A DNA stretch of 62,053 nt from an uncultured bacterium (GTDB lineage: Bacteria; Actinomycetota; Coriobacteriia; Coriobacteriales; Coriobacteriaceae): positions 1 through 62,053 of the forward strand of contig CAJMMD010000013.1 in the NCBI GenBank assembly GCA_905214465.1. The letters are read 5' to 3'. This document shows, one piece after another, positions 1 through 7,982 of the stretch. The first letter of the stretch is position 1; each line of letters begins with the position of its first letter. A program made the position numbers and the translations under genes. Below the pieces are notes generated by a model. It had not been told where the DNA came from and did no database searches. It saw nothing but the letters and a program-made list of their open reading frames with translations.

Positions 1-139
1 ACTGCGGGAATGGCCTATTTGCTCAATGTGTTCGGCTGAGATCGGAAATCAACCAAAGAGTTTTTTGAGCCCGTTTCGAGCAAATCCCATCGGTTCCATA
101 GGAGTAAACTTGCTCCACCCAATGCTCGAAAGGATAGGC

Positions 140-1321
140 ATGAAAGAACTCTCCAACCGCACGGCGGCGTTTACCGATTCGGTCATCCGCCGCATGACGC
201 GCATCTCCAACAAGTATGGTGCCGTCAACCTGTCGCAGGGCTTCCCCGATTTCGATCCCCCGGCGCAGCTGCTCGATAGCCTCAGCACCATTGCCACCGA
301 CCCCAAGCCGCTTTACCACCAGTACTCCATCACCTGGGGCTCCCAGGCCATGCGCGAGGCGCTTGCCACCAAGCAGGAGCACTTTATGGGCATGCCGATC
401 AACCCCAACGAGAACATCGTGGTCACCTGCGGCTCCACCGAGGCCATGATGGCCGCCATGATGACGGTCACAAACCCCGGCGACAAGGTCGTCATTTTCT
501 CGCCGTTCTACGAGAACTACGGCGCCGACACGATCCTCTCGGGCGCTGAGCCCATCTATGTGCCGCTCAACCCGCCCACCTTTGACTTCGACCGTGAGGT
601 CCTCGAGGCAGCCTTCCGAGACAACGATCCCAAGGCAATCGTCCTATGCAACCCGTCCAACCCCTGTGGCAAGGTCTTTACCCGCGAGGAGCTCACCTTT
701 ATCGCAGACCTGTGCAAAAAGTACGACGCCTACTGCATCACCGACGAGGTATACGAGCACATCGTCTACGCGCCCCACGAGCACGTCTATATGGCCACGC
801 TGCCCGGCATGTTCGAGCGAACCATCAGCTGCAGCTCGCTGTCCAAGACCTACTCCATCACCGGCTGGCGTCTGGGCTACACTATCGCCCCTGCCGAAAT
901 CACCGAGCGCATCAAGAAGGTCCACGACTTCCTCACCGTAGGCGCCGCCGCTCCCCTGCAAGAGGCCGTCGTCACCGCCCTCAACTTCGACGACAGCTAT
1001 TACCAGGAGGTCCTCGACCTCTACACCGCCAAGCGCGACCTATTCTGTCAGGGACTCGACAGCATCGGCCTCACGCACAACGTGCCGCAGGGCGCCTACT
1101 ACGTGATGATGGACATCTCTGAGTTTGGCTATGACAGCGACCTCAACTTCTGCGAGGATCTGGCCTCCAAGGTGGGCGTGGGCGCCGTTCCGGGCTCCAG
1201 CTTCTTCCGCGAGCCCGTCAACCACCTCATCCGCTTCCACTTTGCCAAGCGAGACGAGACGCTCAACGCGGCGCTGGAGAACCTCGAGTCTCTGCGAGAT
1301 AAAATCAAGCCGCGCTGGTAA
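140..1321 (+). CDS. PLP-dependent class I/II aminotransferase
   Basis: A 393-residue fold-type I aminotransferase of the aspartate/methionine aminotransferase group, expected to be cytosolic and to transfer amino groups between amino acids and 2-oxo acids. The N-terminus carries the family signature NLSQGFPDF, followed by the glycine-rich PLP-phosphate region (CGSTEAM), the NPSNPCG segment and the PLP lysine in SSLSKTYSITGW (Lys236). The ATG at 140 is chosen because AAAGGAT precedes it and family homology starts there; an upstream in-frame ATG at 26 would add 38 residues that do not look like this family. The substrate cannot be read from the sequence. It is followed by its own terminator and appears to be a single-gene unit. 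Confidence 0.9.
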   Translation: MKELSNRTAAFTDSVIRRMTRISNKYGAVNLSQGFPDFDPPAQLLDSLSTIATDPKPLYHQYSITWGSQAMREALATKQEHFMGMPINPNENIVVTCGSTEAMMAAMMTVTNPGDKVVIFSPFYENYGADTILSGAEPIYVPLNPPTFDFDREVLEAAFRDNDPKAIVLCNPSNPCGKVFTREELTFIADLCKKYDAYCITDEVYEHIVYAPHEHVYMATLPGMFERTISCSSLSKTYSITGWRLGYTIAPAEITERIKKVHDFLTVGAAAPLQEAVVTALNFDDSYYQEVLDLYTAKRDLFCQGLDSIGLTHNVPQGAYYVMMDISEFGYDSDLNFCEDLASKVGVGAVPGSSFFREPVNHLIRFHFAKRDETLNAALENLESLRDKIKPRW

Positions 1322-1346
1322 GGACAGCCCGACAACTATAGGAACC

Positions 1347-1389
1347 AAAGAAGCCTCGCACCGTCCACCGCGTTGCGAGGATTCTTTTT
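1347..1389 (+). terminator. Intrinsic terminator after the aminotransferase
   Basis: The arms GCCTCGCA and TGCGAGG are extended by AAGAA/TTCTT and followed by TTTTTA. It lies 25 bases beyond the aminotransferase stop codon. Confidence 0.7.
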
Positions 1390-1391
1390 AT

Positions 1392-1424
1392 AGCGCTTTC
1401 TTACATTGTTTAGGGCGCTATACT
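1392..1424 (+). promoter_or_regulatory. Candidate promoter with dyad for the ROK kinase
   Basis: A -10-like TATACT lies at 1419-1424, about 40 bases upstream of the kinase start. The inverted words TAGCGC (1391-1396) and GCGCTA (1415-1420) flank the presumed -35 region and could be a repressor site. No good -35 hexamer is visible, so this is tentative. Confidence 0.35.
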
Positions 1425-1462
1425 TTAGTGACAGAGCAACTCGTCATAGAGAGAGGAACACT

Positions 1463-2353
1463 ATGGCAGAGCAGCAGCTTATCGGAGCGCTCGAGGCCGG
1501 CGGCACCAAGATGGTCTGCGCCACGGGCTATGCAGACGGTATGGTCCTGGAGTGCGAGCAGATCGCGACCACGACCCCGCAGGAGACCGTCGAGGCCGTC
1601 AACGCATGGTTTGCAAACAAGGGCATCGCCGCACTGGGCATCGGAGCTTTTGGCCCCACCGCAGTCAACCCCGCCTCGCCCCAGTACGGCAAGATCTTGG
1701 AGACCCCCAAGACGGCATGGCGCTACTTTGACCTGCTGGGCACCATTCAAAACGAGCTCGACATTCCCTGCGGCTACGACACCGACGTCAACGTCGCCTG
1801 CCTGGGCGAGGTCACCTTTGGTTGCGCCCAGGGCCTCACTGACGTGGCGTATCTGACCATCGGCACCGGCGTGGGCGCCGGCGTGCTTTCGGGCGGCCAG
1901 CTCGTGCACGGCATGATGCACCCCGAGGCCGGTCACATCCTGGTCACGCGCGACCCGCGCGACACCATTGGCGAGCACAGCGGCTGCCCCTTCCACGACA
2001 ACTGCCTCGAGGGCCTCATCGCCGGCCCCGGCGTTAAAAAGCGCTGGGGTGGCAAGAGCGCCGGAGAGATGGCCGATGACCCGGAGGCCATGGACCTGCT
2101 CGCCGGCTATCTTGCGCAGGCGCTCATGACCTACATCCTGTGCTACGCACCGCAGAAGATCGTCATCGGTGGCGGCGTGGCCGACCACACCCCCATCGCG
2201 CCGCTCGCACGCAAGAAGTGCGCCGAGATGCTCAACGGCTACATCGTCACGCCCGAGATGGCCGACATCGATAGCTACATCGTCAACAACAGCCTCGAGG
2301 GCAAGCAGGGCATCATGGGCTGCCTGGCCCTAGGCGCACAGGCGCTTCAGTAA
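1463..2353 (+). CDS. ROK-family sugar kinase, fructokinase-like
   Basis: A 296-residue kinase of the ROK family that should phosphorylate a hexose in the cytosol using ATP. It opens with the phosphate-binding motif GALEAGGTKMVCATG and has a second glycine loop (TIGTGVGAGVLSGG). The ROK zinc site is present as HPEAGH followed by GCPFHDNCLEG, the spacing seen in Bacillus fructokinases of this type, which favours fructose or mannose over glucose. AGAGAGGAA precedes the ATG at 1463; the longer frame back to 1406 has no such signal. The gene is alone between two terminators. Substrate specificity remains an inference from family resemblance. Confidence 0.85.
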   Translation: MAEQQLIGALEAGGTKMVCATGYADGMVLECEQIATTTPQETVEAVNAWFANKGIAALGIGAFGPTAVNPASPQYGKILETPKTAWRYFDLLGTIQNELDIPCGYDTDVNVACLGEVTFGCAQGLTDVAYLTIGTGVGAGVLSGGQLVHGMMHPEAGHILVTRDPRDTIGEHSGCPFHDNCLEGLIAGPGVKKRWGGKSAGEMADDPEAMDLLAGYLAQALMTYILCYAPQKIVIGGGVADHTPIAPLARKKCAEMLNGYIVTPEMADIDSYIVNNSLEGKQGIMGCLALGAQALQ

Positions 2354-2435
2354 CAGACGCACCCACAGGGCGTGGCGCACCCGGCAAATCCGACCTATGG
2401 AACGACGCCGCCACACCTCATATAAGCCCTCCAAT

Positions 2436-2483
2436 AAAAAAGGCCGCCTAGGACCAAACAATGCGTCCTTAGGCGGCCTTTTT
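2436..2483. terminator. Bidirectional intrinsic terminator
   Basis: GGCCGCCTAGGAC and GTCCTTAGGCGGCC form a strong stem flanked by A6 on the left and T6 on the right, so it can serve both the ROK kinase (plus) and the VanZ-like gene (minus), whose last codons overlap the stem. Confidence 0.85.
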
Positions 2484-2918
2484 GGCGCACATCAGCGACC
2501 GTAAGAGATATCGGAGCACAACGCCCGTTGCCGCTCCACAGCAGTCGATCATCACATCAGTGATCATGCCGGCGCGTCCCGGCACAAAGAGCTGAATCGT
2601 CTCGTCGATCGAGGGAATCAGCAGCAGGAACACTGCCGTGGGCAGCAGCACGTCAAAGGTGCGTCGGCCCTCAAAATCAAAGGCGTGCGTTGCCAGGATG
2701 CCGAGCACCAAATACTCGGTAAAATGCGCGCACTTACGAACAACAAAGTTGGTCACCCATTCATATGGAAGTCCCACGCCGTGCAGAAAACCGCGGATAG
2801 CTTCCATGACCGTTAGGCTCAGTGAGCCCGACCCCGAGCCGGGAACCAGCGAATTGCCCCAGATCAAGAGCGCCATCAGGCAGGTTACGACCGCCCATTT
2901 TCGATTGATCTTAACCAT
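2469..2918 (-). CDS. VanZ-like family membrane protein
   Basis: A 149-residue integral membrane protein with four or five hydrophobic segments and the VanZ-family pattern: a WGNSLVPG motif after the first segment, RKCAHFTEYLVLG in the middle, and DETIQLFVPGRAG followed by DVMIDCCGA near the C-terminus. VanZ itself gives low teicoplanin resistance by an unknown mechanism; most homologues have no known role, so no resistance is claimed. ATG at 2918 is preferred (GGAGG 12 bases upstream); a longer start at 2939 would overlap the upstream gene. It sits 7 bases behind the 466-residue membrane-anchored protein and is probably co-transcribed with it. Confidence 0.8.
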   Translation of the reverse strand: MVKINRKWAVVTCLMALLIWGNSLVPGSGSGSLSLTVMEAIRGFLHGVGLPYEWVTNFVVRKCAHFTEYLVLGILATHAFDFEGRRTFDVLLPTAVFLLLIPSIDETIQLFVPGRAGMITDVMIDCCGAATGVVLRYLLRSLMCAKKAA

Positions 2919-2925
2919 GCAGAAG

Positions 2926-4326
2926 TTATGCCTCCGCACGGAGCGGCGCGAAGCTGGCGGTACCGCCCTCGATAACGCTCAGATAAGCACGGCCCGTACG
3001 CTTGGCGGTAGAGGACTGAAGACGCTCGATCTCTTCCTCGAGGATCTGATTGACGCGCTCGTGACGACGATTTTCCATAATGCCGGCGGCAATAGCCTCG
3101 GCCCGCTCGATGCTCTCACGCGAGATACGGGCAGTATCCTCGGGGAACACAGCGCTGTGACGGCCGACATAGGCGGGGGCAGCAGGCTGAGGGGCAGCGA
3201 CGGGAGCGGGGGCTGAAACAGGAGCAGGCTCGTCAATCTCATCCAGAATCGCGGTGGCGGCGGCCCACATACCCTCGTGGCCCGAGTAATCGGCCATGGG
3301 GACATCAACCTCGAGCGAGGCGTCCGGAAGGTCGCCGGTGTCGATGCGATCTTGGGCATCAATCGATGCGGTGATGGCTGCAGGCTCATCGAGGTCATCG
3401 AGATCGATGCCCGCGGCACCGGAGATGATAGGCATGCTGGCGAGGTTTGCATTGTACGGCGCAGCCTCAGCCGCCTGCTGCTGGGCAGGAGCGCCCCAAA
3501 GCGAGCTTTCGGCGGCACGGCGGGCGGCAACAGCCTCCTCGTCCGCGGTCATGGCTTCATCAACGTACGAATTATCGGCAGAAGCGTTCGCGTCCGCCGA
3601 GGTAGCGCTGTAGGCGTTATTGACCGCCGCATTGGCAACGAGTGCCACGAAAGCCGCCGTGCTGCCCGCAGGGGCGGCCTGGGAGCCCGACACGGCGCGT
3701 GCCGCGGCGGCGATATCATCGCGATTGAAGGAGCCGGTCTGCCCGCCGTTGGTGAGCTCGTCGATGGCGACTTGATAGACGTCGCGCGAGCGTGCAGGGT
3801 CGCAGCTCACCGGCGAATCGTCGTCGAGCATGCTGTCGATCATGGACCAAGCCTCGGCCTCGTCCATAGCATCTGCGGCTCGAGCGATGGTAGGGACACC
3901 ATCATCGACATGACGGCGCTGGAACGCACCAGTCAGGCCGGAAAGGAATGCCGAGGTAGACTGCTCCGACTGAGCCTGAGAAGCAGAAGCCGCAGCGTAC
4001 GGAATCGCATCCTGCTGCTGAGCTGGAATCGAGGCGGTCTTGAACTCGCTTTGATGCTGATTGAGATTGGCGGCACCGCCCATGGCATCGGGCTGGAACA
4101 GACGCTCTTCACGCTGCGCACGATACTCGGAGATACCCAGCGAGGCGGCATAGATACCCACGCCCGCCACCGCACCGACGGCAAAGGGAACAGCGCCCGC
4201 GACAACCGTCTCGTTGACCGACGAGAACGGCAGCGTCGCGGCATACATCACCACGGGGGCGGCAAGGCCGATCCCGCAGGAAAGTCCGGCAAGGACTGCT
4301 CGTTGTGTTGCATCAGAAGAAGCCAT
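2926..4326 (-). CDS. Membrane-anchored low-complexity protein of unknown function
   Basis: A 466-residue protein I do not recognise. Residues ~8-65 contain two hydrophobic segments (LAGLSCGIGLAAPVVMYA and VVAGAVPFAVGAVAGVGIYA), then a basic turn (EYRAQREERLF). The remaining ~390 residues are hydrophilic, rich in Ala, Asp, Glu and Ser, and look mostly disordered, ending in a more structured region with ARISRESIERAEAIAAGIM and a charged helix EEEIERLQ. This suggests a membrane anchor with a long cytoplasmic tail, perhaps a scaffold or envelope factor. GGGGAGAG precedes the ATG at 4326. It is followed closely by the VanZ-like gene. The plus-strand frame covering 3277-4389 is a GC-rich shadow. 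Confidence 0.75.
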   Translation of the reverse strand: MASSDATQRAVLAGLSCGIGLAAPVVMYAATLPFSSVNETVVAGAVPFAVGAVAGVGIYAASLGISEYRAQREERLFQPDAMGGAANLNQHQSEFKTASIPAQQQDAIPYAAASASQAQSEQSTSAFLSGLTGAFQRRHVDDGVPTIARAADAMDEAEAWSMIDSMLDDDSPVSCDPARSRDVYQVAIDELTNGGQTGSFNRDDIAAAARAVSGSQAAPAGSTAAFVALVANAAVNNAYSATSADANASADNSYVDEAMTADEEAVAARRAAESSLWGAPAQQQAAEAAPYNANLASMPIISGAAGIDLDDLDEPAAITASIDAQDRIDTGDLPDASLEVDVPMADYSGHEGMWAAATAILDEIDEPAPVSAPAPVAAPQPAAPAYVGRHSAVFPEDTARISRESIERAEAIAAGIMENRRHERVNQILEEEIERLQSSTAKRTGRAYLSVIEGGTASFAPLRAEA

Positions 4327-4462
4327 GAGCTCTCCCCATCTTCCAGCACCCAAATCGCATCATTCAGTTGGCTGCGCGAGAGAAGATGAAGCGGGGCTAT
4401 GCCCCAAAGCAACGGTATATGGTTCGTTTCATCTGCGTTTTCCGTCGCGAAGCTTAAAAGCT

Positions 4463-4491
4463 ATTATGCGAAACCGCCCCGTCGATTGCAA
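4463..4491 (-). promoter_or_regulatory. Candidate sigma-70-type promoter for the membrane-anchored protein
   Basis: On the minus strand TTGCAA (4486-4491) and CATAAT (4463-4468) are separated by 17 bases, giving a 5' leader of about 130 bases. The rest of the 4327-4638 gap holds only the rho terminator and no other recognisable feature. Confidence 0.5.
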
Positions 4492-4568
4492 GCGACGATG
4501 TCGGATTGAAACGGGAAACCTGCTGCTCGTCGGTCTTGTGGTTAAAATAAGCGCGGAGCGGCGATATG

Positions 4569-4603
4569 GAAAAGGGCCGAGGCTCAAAGCCCCGACCCTT
4601 TAT
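4569..4603 (-). terminator. Intrinsic terminator after rho
   Basis: Read on the minus strand, AAAGGGTCGGGGCT pairs with AGCCTCGGCCCTTTT (one mismatch) around a four-base loop and ends in a T tract. It is 36 bases beyond the rho stop codon. Confidence 0.8.
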
Positions 4604-4638
4604 CGCATTGATGACTATCGCTGCGTGTGGATGACAAC

Positions 4639-7194
4639 CTAGAACGTCTGCTCGTAGTCGCTGTGTTTTTTGGCCGAACGCACCAAGAATTCCTGGTTGG
4701 TGTTGGTGCCCTTAAGACCCTTGATAAACGATGCGGCTGCGCGCTCGGTGTTGTTCATGCCGGCAAGAATGCGACGCAGACCAAAGACAAACGGACGCAT
4801 CTGCTCGTCGACCAACAGGTCCTCGTTACGCGTACCGGAGGCAACGGGGTCGATAGCCGGGAAGATGCGGCGGTCGGCCAGGTCGCGGTCGAGCTTAAGC
4901 TCCATGTTGCCGGTGCCCTTGAACTCCTCAAAGATGACCTCGTCCATCTTGGAACCGGTGTCGATGAGGGCAGAGGCCAGGATGGTGAGCGAGCCACCGT
5001 TCTCGATATTACGGGCTGCGCCCAGGAAGCGCTTGGGAGGATACAGTGCCGCCGAATCGACGCCACCCGAAAGGATGCGGCCTGAGGCGGGCGCCGCCAA
5101 GTTGTAGGCGCGGGCAAGACGCGTGATGGAGTCGAGCACCACCACGACGTCGCCACCCAGCTCCACGATGCGCTTGGCGCGCTCGATGACGAGCTCTGCC
5201 ACGCGAGTGTGGTTGTCGGCGGGCATATCGAAGGTCGACGCCACAACCTCGCCCTTGATGGAACGCTGCATATCGGTGACCTCTTCGGGGCGCTCGTCGA
5301 CGAGCAGGCAGATGAGGTGCACCTCGGGGTTGTTAATCGAGATAGACTGGCAAATCTTCTTGAGGATCGTGGTCTTGCCGGCCTTGGGCGGGGACACGAT
5401 CAAGCCACGCTGACCCTTGCCGATCGGCGACACGATGTCGATGGCGCGACCGGTAATGGAGTCCTTGCCGTGCTCCATGCGCAGCGGCTCGTTGGGATAG
5501 ACCGGGGTGAGGTCACCAAACTTGGGGCGGTTGCGAATCTGCTCGGGGTCCAGACCGTTGACGGTCGTGATTTTGGCGAGGCCGGCGCGCTTGTCGCCGC
5601 CACGCGAGGGGCGCAGCGAGCCCTCGATGACGTCGCCCGTGCGCAGGCGCGCGGAGCGGATGAGGTAGGCGGGCACGAAGGCGTCGTCGTTGGACTTCAT
5701 GTAGCCATGGGCATGGATGATGCCGGAGCTGTCCGGGCGAATCTGCAGGATGCCCTTGATGTCGCGGAAGCCCTCGGCCTTCGCGGCGGTGACGTAGATC
5801 TCCTCGACGAGCTCGGCTTTCTTCTTGCCGGTGGTCTCGATCTCGAACTCCTTGGCCTTCTCGCGAAGTTCGGCGACCTTCATGGCAGCGAGCTCCTCAC
5901 GCGAAAGCGTGGGCTCGGTGGGGGCGGCGTTACGCTCCTTGTTGCGCTGTTTGCGATCGCGCTGGCGGTTGCGACGGTCGTTGTTGCGCTCGTCCTTGCG
6001 CTCGTTGCGCTCCTCGTTGCGCTTGTGCTGGCGACGGTTGGGGCGAGCGTTGTCATCGGCCTCAGCGGGCGCGGCGCCATCGGTTGCGGCGGCGTCGGCA
6101 TTGGCCGCAGCGGCGTCATTGGCCTCGGCGCCGGAATCGACCTGCGCTTCGACATCAGCCTGCTGCTCGGACGCCTTGGCCTTAGCGGACTTCTTACGAC
6201 CGCGCTTGGGCTTCTCGGACGCAGGCTGTTCGACGTCCTGGGGCTCGGCGGCATCAGTCGATGCATCGGCGGTCGTCTCGGCGGAATCCTCGGACGAACC
6301 CTTCTTGGCAGCCTTGGCCTTGGACGTGCGCTTAGCAGCAGTACGATGGCTGCGACCAGGACGGACGTCGGCGGGCTCGACATCGGCGGGAGCGGCCTCG
6401 GAAGTCGTAGCATCCTGGACGAGTGCGTCGGCAGCGGTTGCAGACTCGGCGGTCGCCGCAGCATCCCGAGCGGCTGCGGCTGCGGCTGCGGCCTTCTCTG
6501 CCTCGACGAAGGCCTTGGGCTTGCGACCGCGACGGTGCGGGCGCAAAGCCGGATCAACAACGGGAACTTCGCTGGCCTCGACAGGCGCAGCGGGCTCAGC
6601 AGACGATGCGCCCTCCCCTGCCGCGGAACGAACCGAAGCCTCGGTGAGCTCGGGGGTTACCTGTTCAGCAACCTGCTCGGCCTTAGCAGCCGTGCGACGG
6701 CGTGTGCGCGGTGCCGGCTTCTCGGTCGGCTGGTCGGCGGCAGGCGTCTCGGGCACAGACGGAGCTGCGAGCTCGGTCAGAGCCGCGGCCTCGCGCTCGG
6801 CAGCACGACGGCGGGCGCGCACCACCTGAGCCTCGCTAATCTGCGCCAACGCACGTGCCTGTGCGACCTCATCGGAAATCGGCGCCGAGGAGTCAGCTGC
6901 AACGGTGCGCTTGGCGCGCGTCGTGCGCGTGGTACGGCGCTTGGGCTTGGTGAACTCCTCGCCGTCAGCGGCAGGCCTGGTCGTGCGGCGCGTACGCTTG
7001 GGCTTTGCCGGAGCAGCCTCCTCACCAGTTGCAGGCACGGCCTTCTCAGCCGCTGCAGGCGTAGGCGTCGAAGCAGCCTTAGGCGTCTCAGGAGCCGAGG
7101 CTTGCGCGGGCGCCGCGACCTGGTCCGACGCAACCGGTGCAGCGGGAGCGGCCTGCGTCGTCGTTATTTCGTTTTCTTGCTGTTGATCAGACAC
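4639..7194 (-). CDS. rho: Transcription termination factor Rho with long N-terminal extension
   Basis: An 851-residue Rho helicase, about twice the length of the E. coli protein. The Rho_N helix bundle starts near residue 430 (AAMKVAELREKAKEF), the cold-shock-like primary RNA-binding domain follows (ILQIRPDSSGIIHAHGY), and the hexameric ATPase occupies the C-terminal ~260 residues with Walker A in SPPKAGKTT (Lys607) and the LLVDERPEEVTDM segment. The extra ~430 N-terminal residues are low in complexity: Ala/Glu/Thr-rich with repeated short KPKR and TRRRTAAK basic clusters, then an Arg/Asn/Gln/Glu-rich stretch at ~385-425. Extended Rho proteins are known in Actinobacteria; the insert here is large and probably disordered and RNA-binding. 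Translation appears to begin at a GTG with only a weak ribosome site. Confidence 0.97.
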   Translation of the reverse strand: MSDQQQENEITTTQAAPAAPVASDQVAAPAQASAPETPKAASTPTPAAAEKAVPATGEEAAPAKPKRTRRTTRPAADGEEFTKPKRRTTRTTRAKRTVAADSSAPISDEVAQARALAQISEAQVVRARRRAAEREAAALTELAAPSVPETPAADQPTEKPAPRTRRRTAAKAEQVAEQVTPELTEASVRSAAGEGASSAEPAAPVEASEVPVVDPALRPHRRGRKPKAFVEAEKAAAAAAAARDAAATAESATAADALVQDATTSEAAPADVEPADVRPGRSHRTAAKRTSKAKAAKKGSSEDSAETTADASTDAAEPQDVEQPASEKPKRGRKKSAKAKASEQQADVEAQVDSGAEANDAAAANADAAATDGAAPAEADDNARPNRRQHKRNEERNERKDERNNDRRNRQRDRKQRNKERNAAPTEPTLSREELAAMKVAELREKAKEFEIETTGKKKAELVEEIYVTAAKAEGFRDIKGILQIRPDSSGIIHAHGYMKSNDDAFVPAYLIRSARLRTGDVIEGSLRPSRGGDKRAGLAKITTVNGLDPEQIRNRPKFGDLTPVYPNEPLRMEHGKDSITGRAIDIVSPIGKGQRGLIVSPPKAGKTTILKKICQSISINNPEVHLICLLVDERPEEVTDMQRSIKGEVVASTFDMPADNHTRVAELVIERAKRIVELGGDVVVVLDSITRLARAYNLAAPASGRILSGGVDSAALYPPKRFLGAARNIENGGSLTILASALIDTGSKMDEVIFEEFKGTGNMELKLDRDLADRRIFPAIDPVASGTRNEDLLVDEQMRPFVFGLRRILAGMNNTERAAASFIKGLKGTNTNQEFLVRSAKKHSDYEQTF

Positions 7195-7337
7195 AGTGTT
7201 TGCTCAACTTTCTTTTCAAGCCCTGTGATCACATGCTCCCTGCATAAACCTTCAGGGCGGCTAAACAGTCTAGTTCCGTTCAAAACGACGGACATCATTG
7301 ATCTGTATCGAGATGATTGCGTCATATACGCAGCGTT

Positions 7338-7365
7338 AGTGTAACACAACCGCAACCACCTGCAA
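7338..7365 (-). promoter_or_regulatory. Candidate rho promoter
   Basis: On the minus strand TTGCAG (7360-7365) and TACACT (7338-7343) are spaced by 16 bases. This gives rho a 5' untranslated leader of about 135 bases, long enough for the leader-based autoregulation known for rho in other bacteria, although no specific structure is evident. Confidence 0.5.
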
Positions 7366-7489
7366 CTTAGTCATTGGACGTTCTTAAACGCCCAGTCATC
7401 AGGGACACTCCTCCTCAAAAGCGCCTTGAAATGTCGCGCCAGAGGAGTGAAGCCGTGGCACCCGGAATAGCCGCGCCACAAATCGCGCC

Positions 7490-7619
7490 CATCTACTACG
7501 TTTGCACCCGAGCCCCTGACCATACCCTTGTTTTTTCAAAAACAACGAGTCTGCTACCTGCGGTTTTAATATCGTACTTTTCGGCATGGTTCGGGATATG
7601 CGTCCAAACGTAGGAGATG
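7490..7619. repeat. Palindromic element with conserved apical core, copy 1
   Basis: Outer arms 7490-7507 (CATCTACTACGTTTGCAC) and 7602-7619 are complementary with two mismatches. Inside them ACCATACC pairs with GGCATGGT, then AAAAC with GTTTT closes a loop containing AGTCTGCTACCTGCG. Copies at 7709-7854 and 29040-29160 share the loop and the nested layout but have different stem sequences. No protein-coding signal is seen in the 7195-7982 gap. Confidence 0.75.
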
Positions 7620-7664
7620 AGCCCAATTCGTGGCGGACGGTATCCCGCCACCCCTCCGCGAGAC

Positions 7665-7708
7665 AAAAATGATCCATTTTCCTCCGTCCCCAAGGGACAA
7701 TTTTCAAA
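7665..7708. repeat. Short GGGAC-type palindrome
   Basis: AAAATGATCCATTTT is followed by CCGTCCCCAAGGGAC and AATTTTC, a small dyad around TCCCC/GGGA. It resembles the other GGGAC-containing intergenic palindromes and lies between copies 1 and 2 of the larger element. Confidence 0.35.
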
Positions 7709-7854
7709 ACTACGCCGGATTACGGGGCCAGAATGCTGCAAGCCAACCATGCCCTGCATTTTCTAGAAACAATAAGCCATCTACCTGCGGGTTTAATTTT
7801 GCCATTGGCACCATGGTCGCCAGTTGGCGATTCAGCCCCGTAAACCGGTATAGT
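7709..7854. repeat. Palindromic element with conserved apical core, copy 2
   Basis: Arms 7709-7728 (ACTACGCCGGATTACGGGGC) and 7835-7854 are complementary with three mismatches. Inner pairing brings ACCATG against CATGGT, and GAAAC/GTTT closes a loop with AAGCCATCTACCTGCGG. It lies 90 bases from copy 1, and the stem sequences differ from copy 1. Confidence 0.75.
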
Positions 7855-7901
7855 TGCGATTTGGTAGCATTTCCCAGCAAACCAAATAGTCTCACCAAAC
7901 G

Positions 7902-7938
7902 CAAAAAGCCCGACCTCCATATGGGAGATCGGACTTTC
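7902..7938 (-). terminator. Intrinsic terminator after argS
   Basis: On the minus strand AAAGTCCGATCTCCC pairs with GGAGGTCGGGCTTTTT around a short loop, ending in a T tract 45 bases past the argS stop. Confidence 0.8.
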
Positions 7939-7982
7939 AAGGCTCAGTTAAACCAAACCTGCGCGGTCAAATGACCCGTAGC

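Noticed and set aside
5209..7344. A 711-codon open frame on the plus strand opposite rho
   Set aside because: It is the antisense shadow of a GC-rich, low-complexity coding region; it has no ribosome site and no family resemblance.
7195..7982. Small protein genes in the repeat-rich gap upstream of rho
   Set aside because: The open frames of 60-115 codons all cross the palindromic elements, lack ribosome sites and give no recognisable protein.
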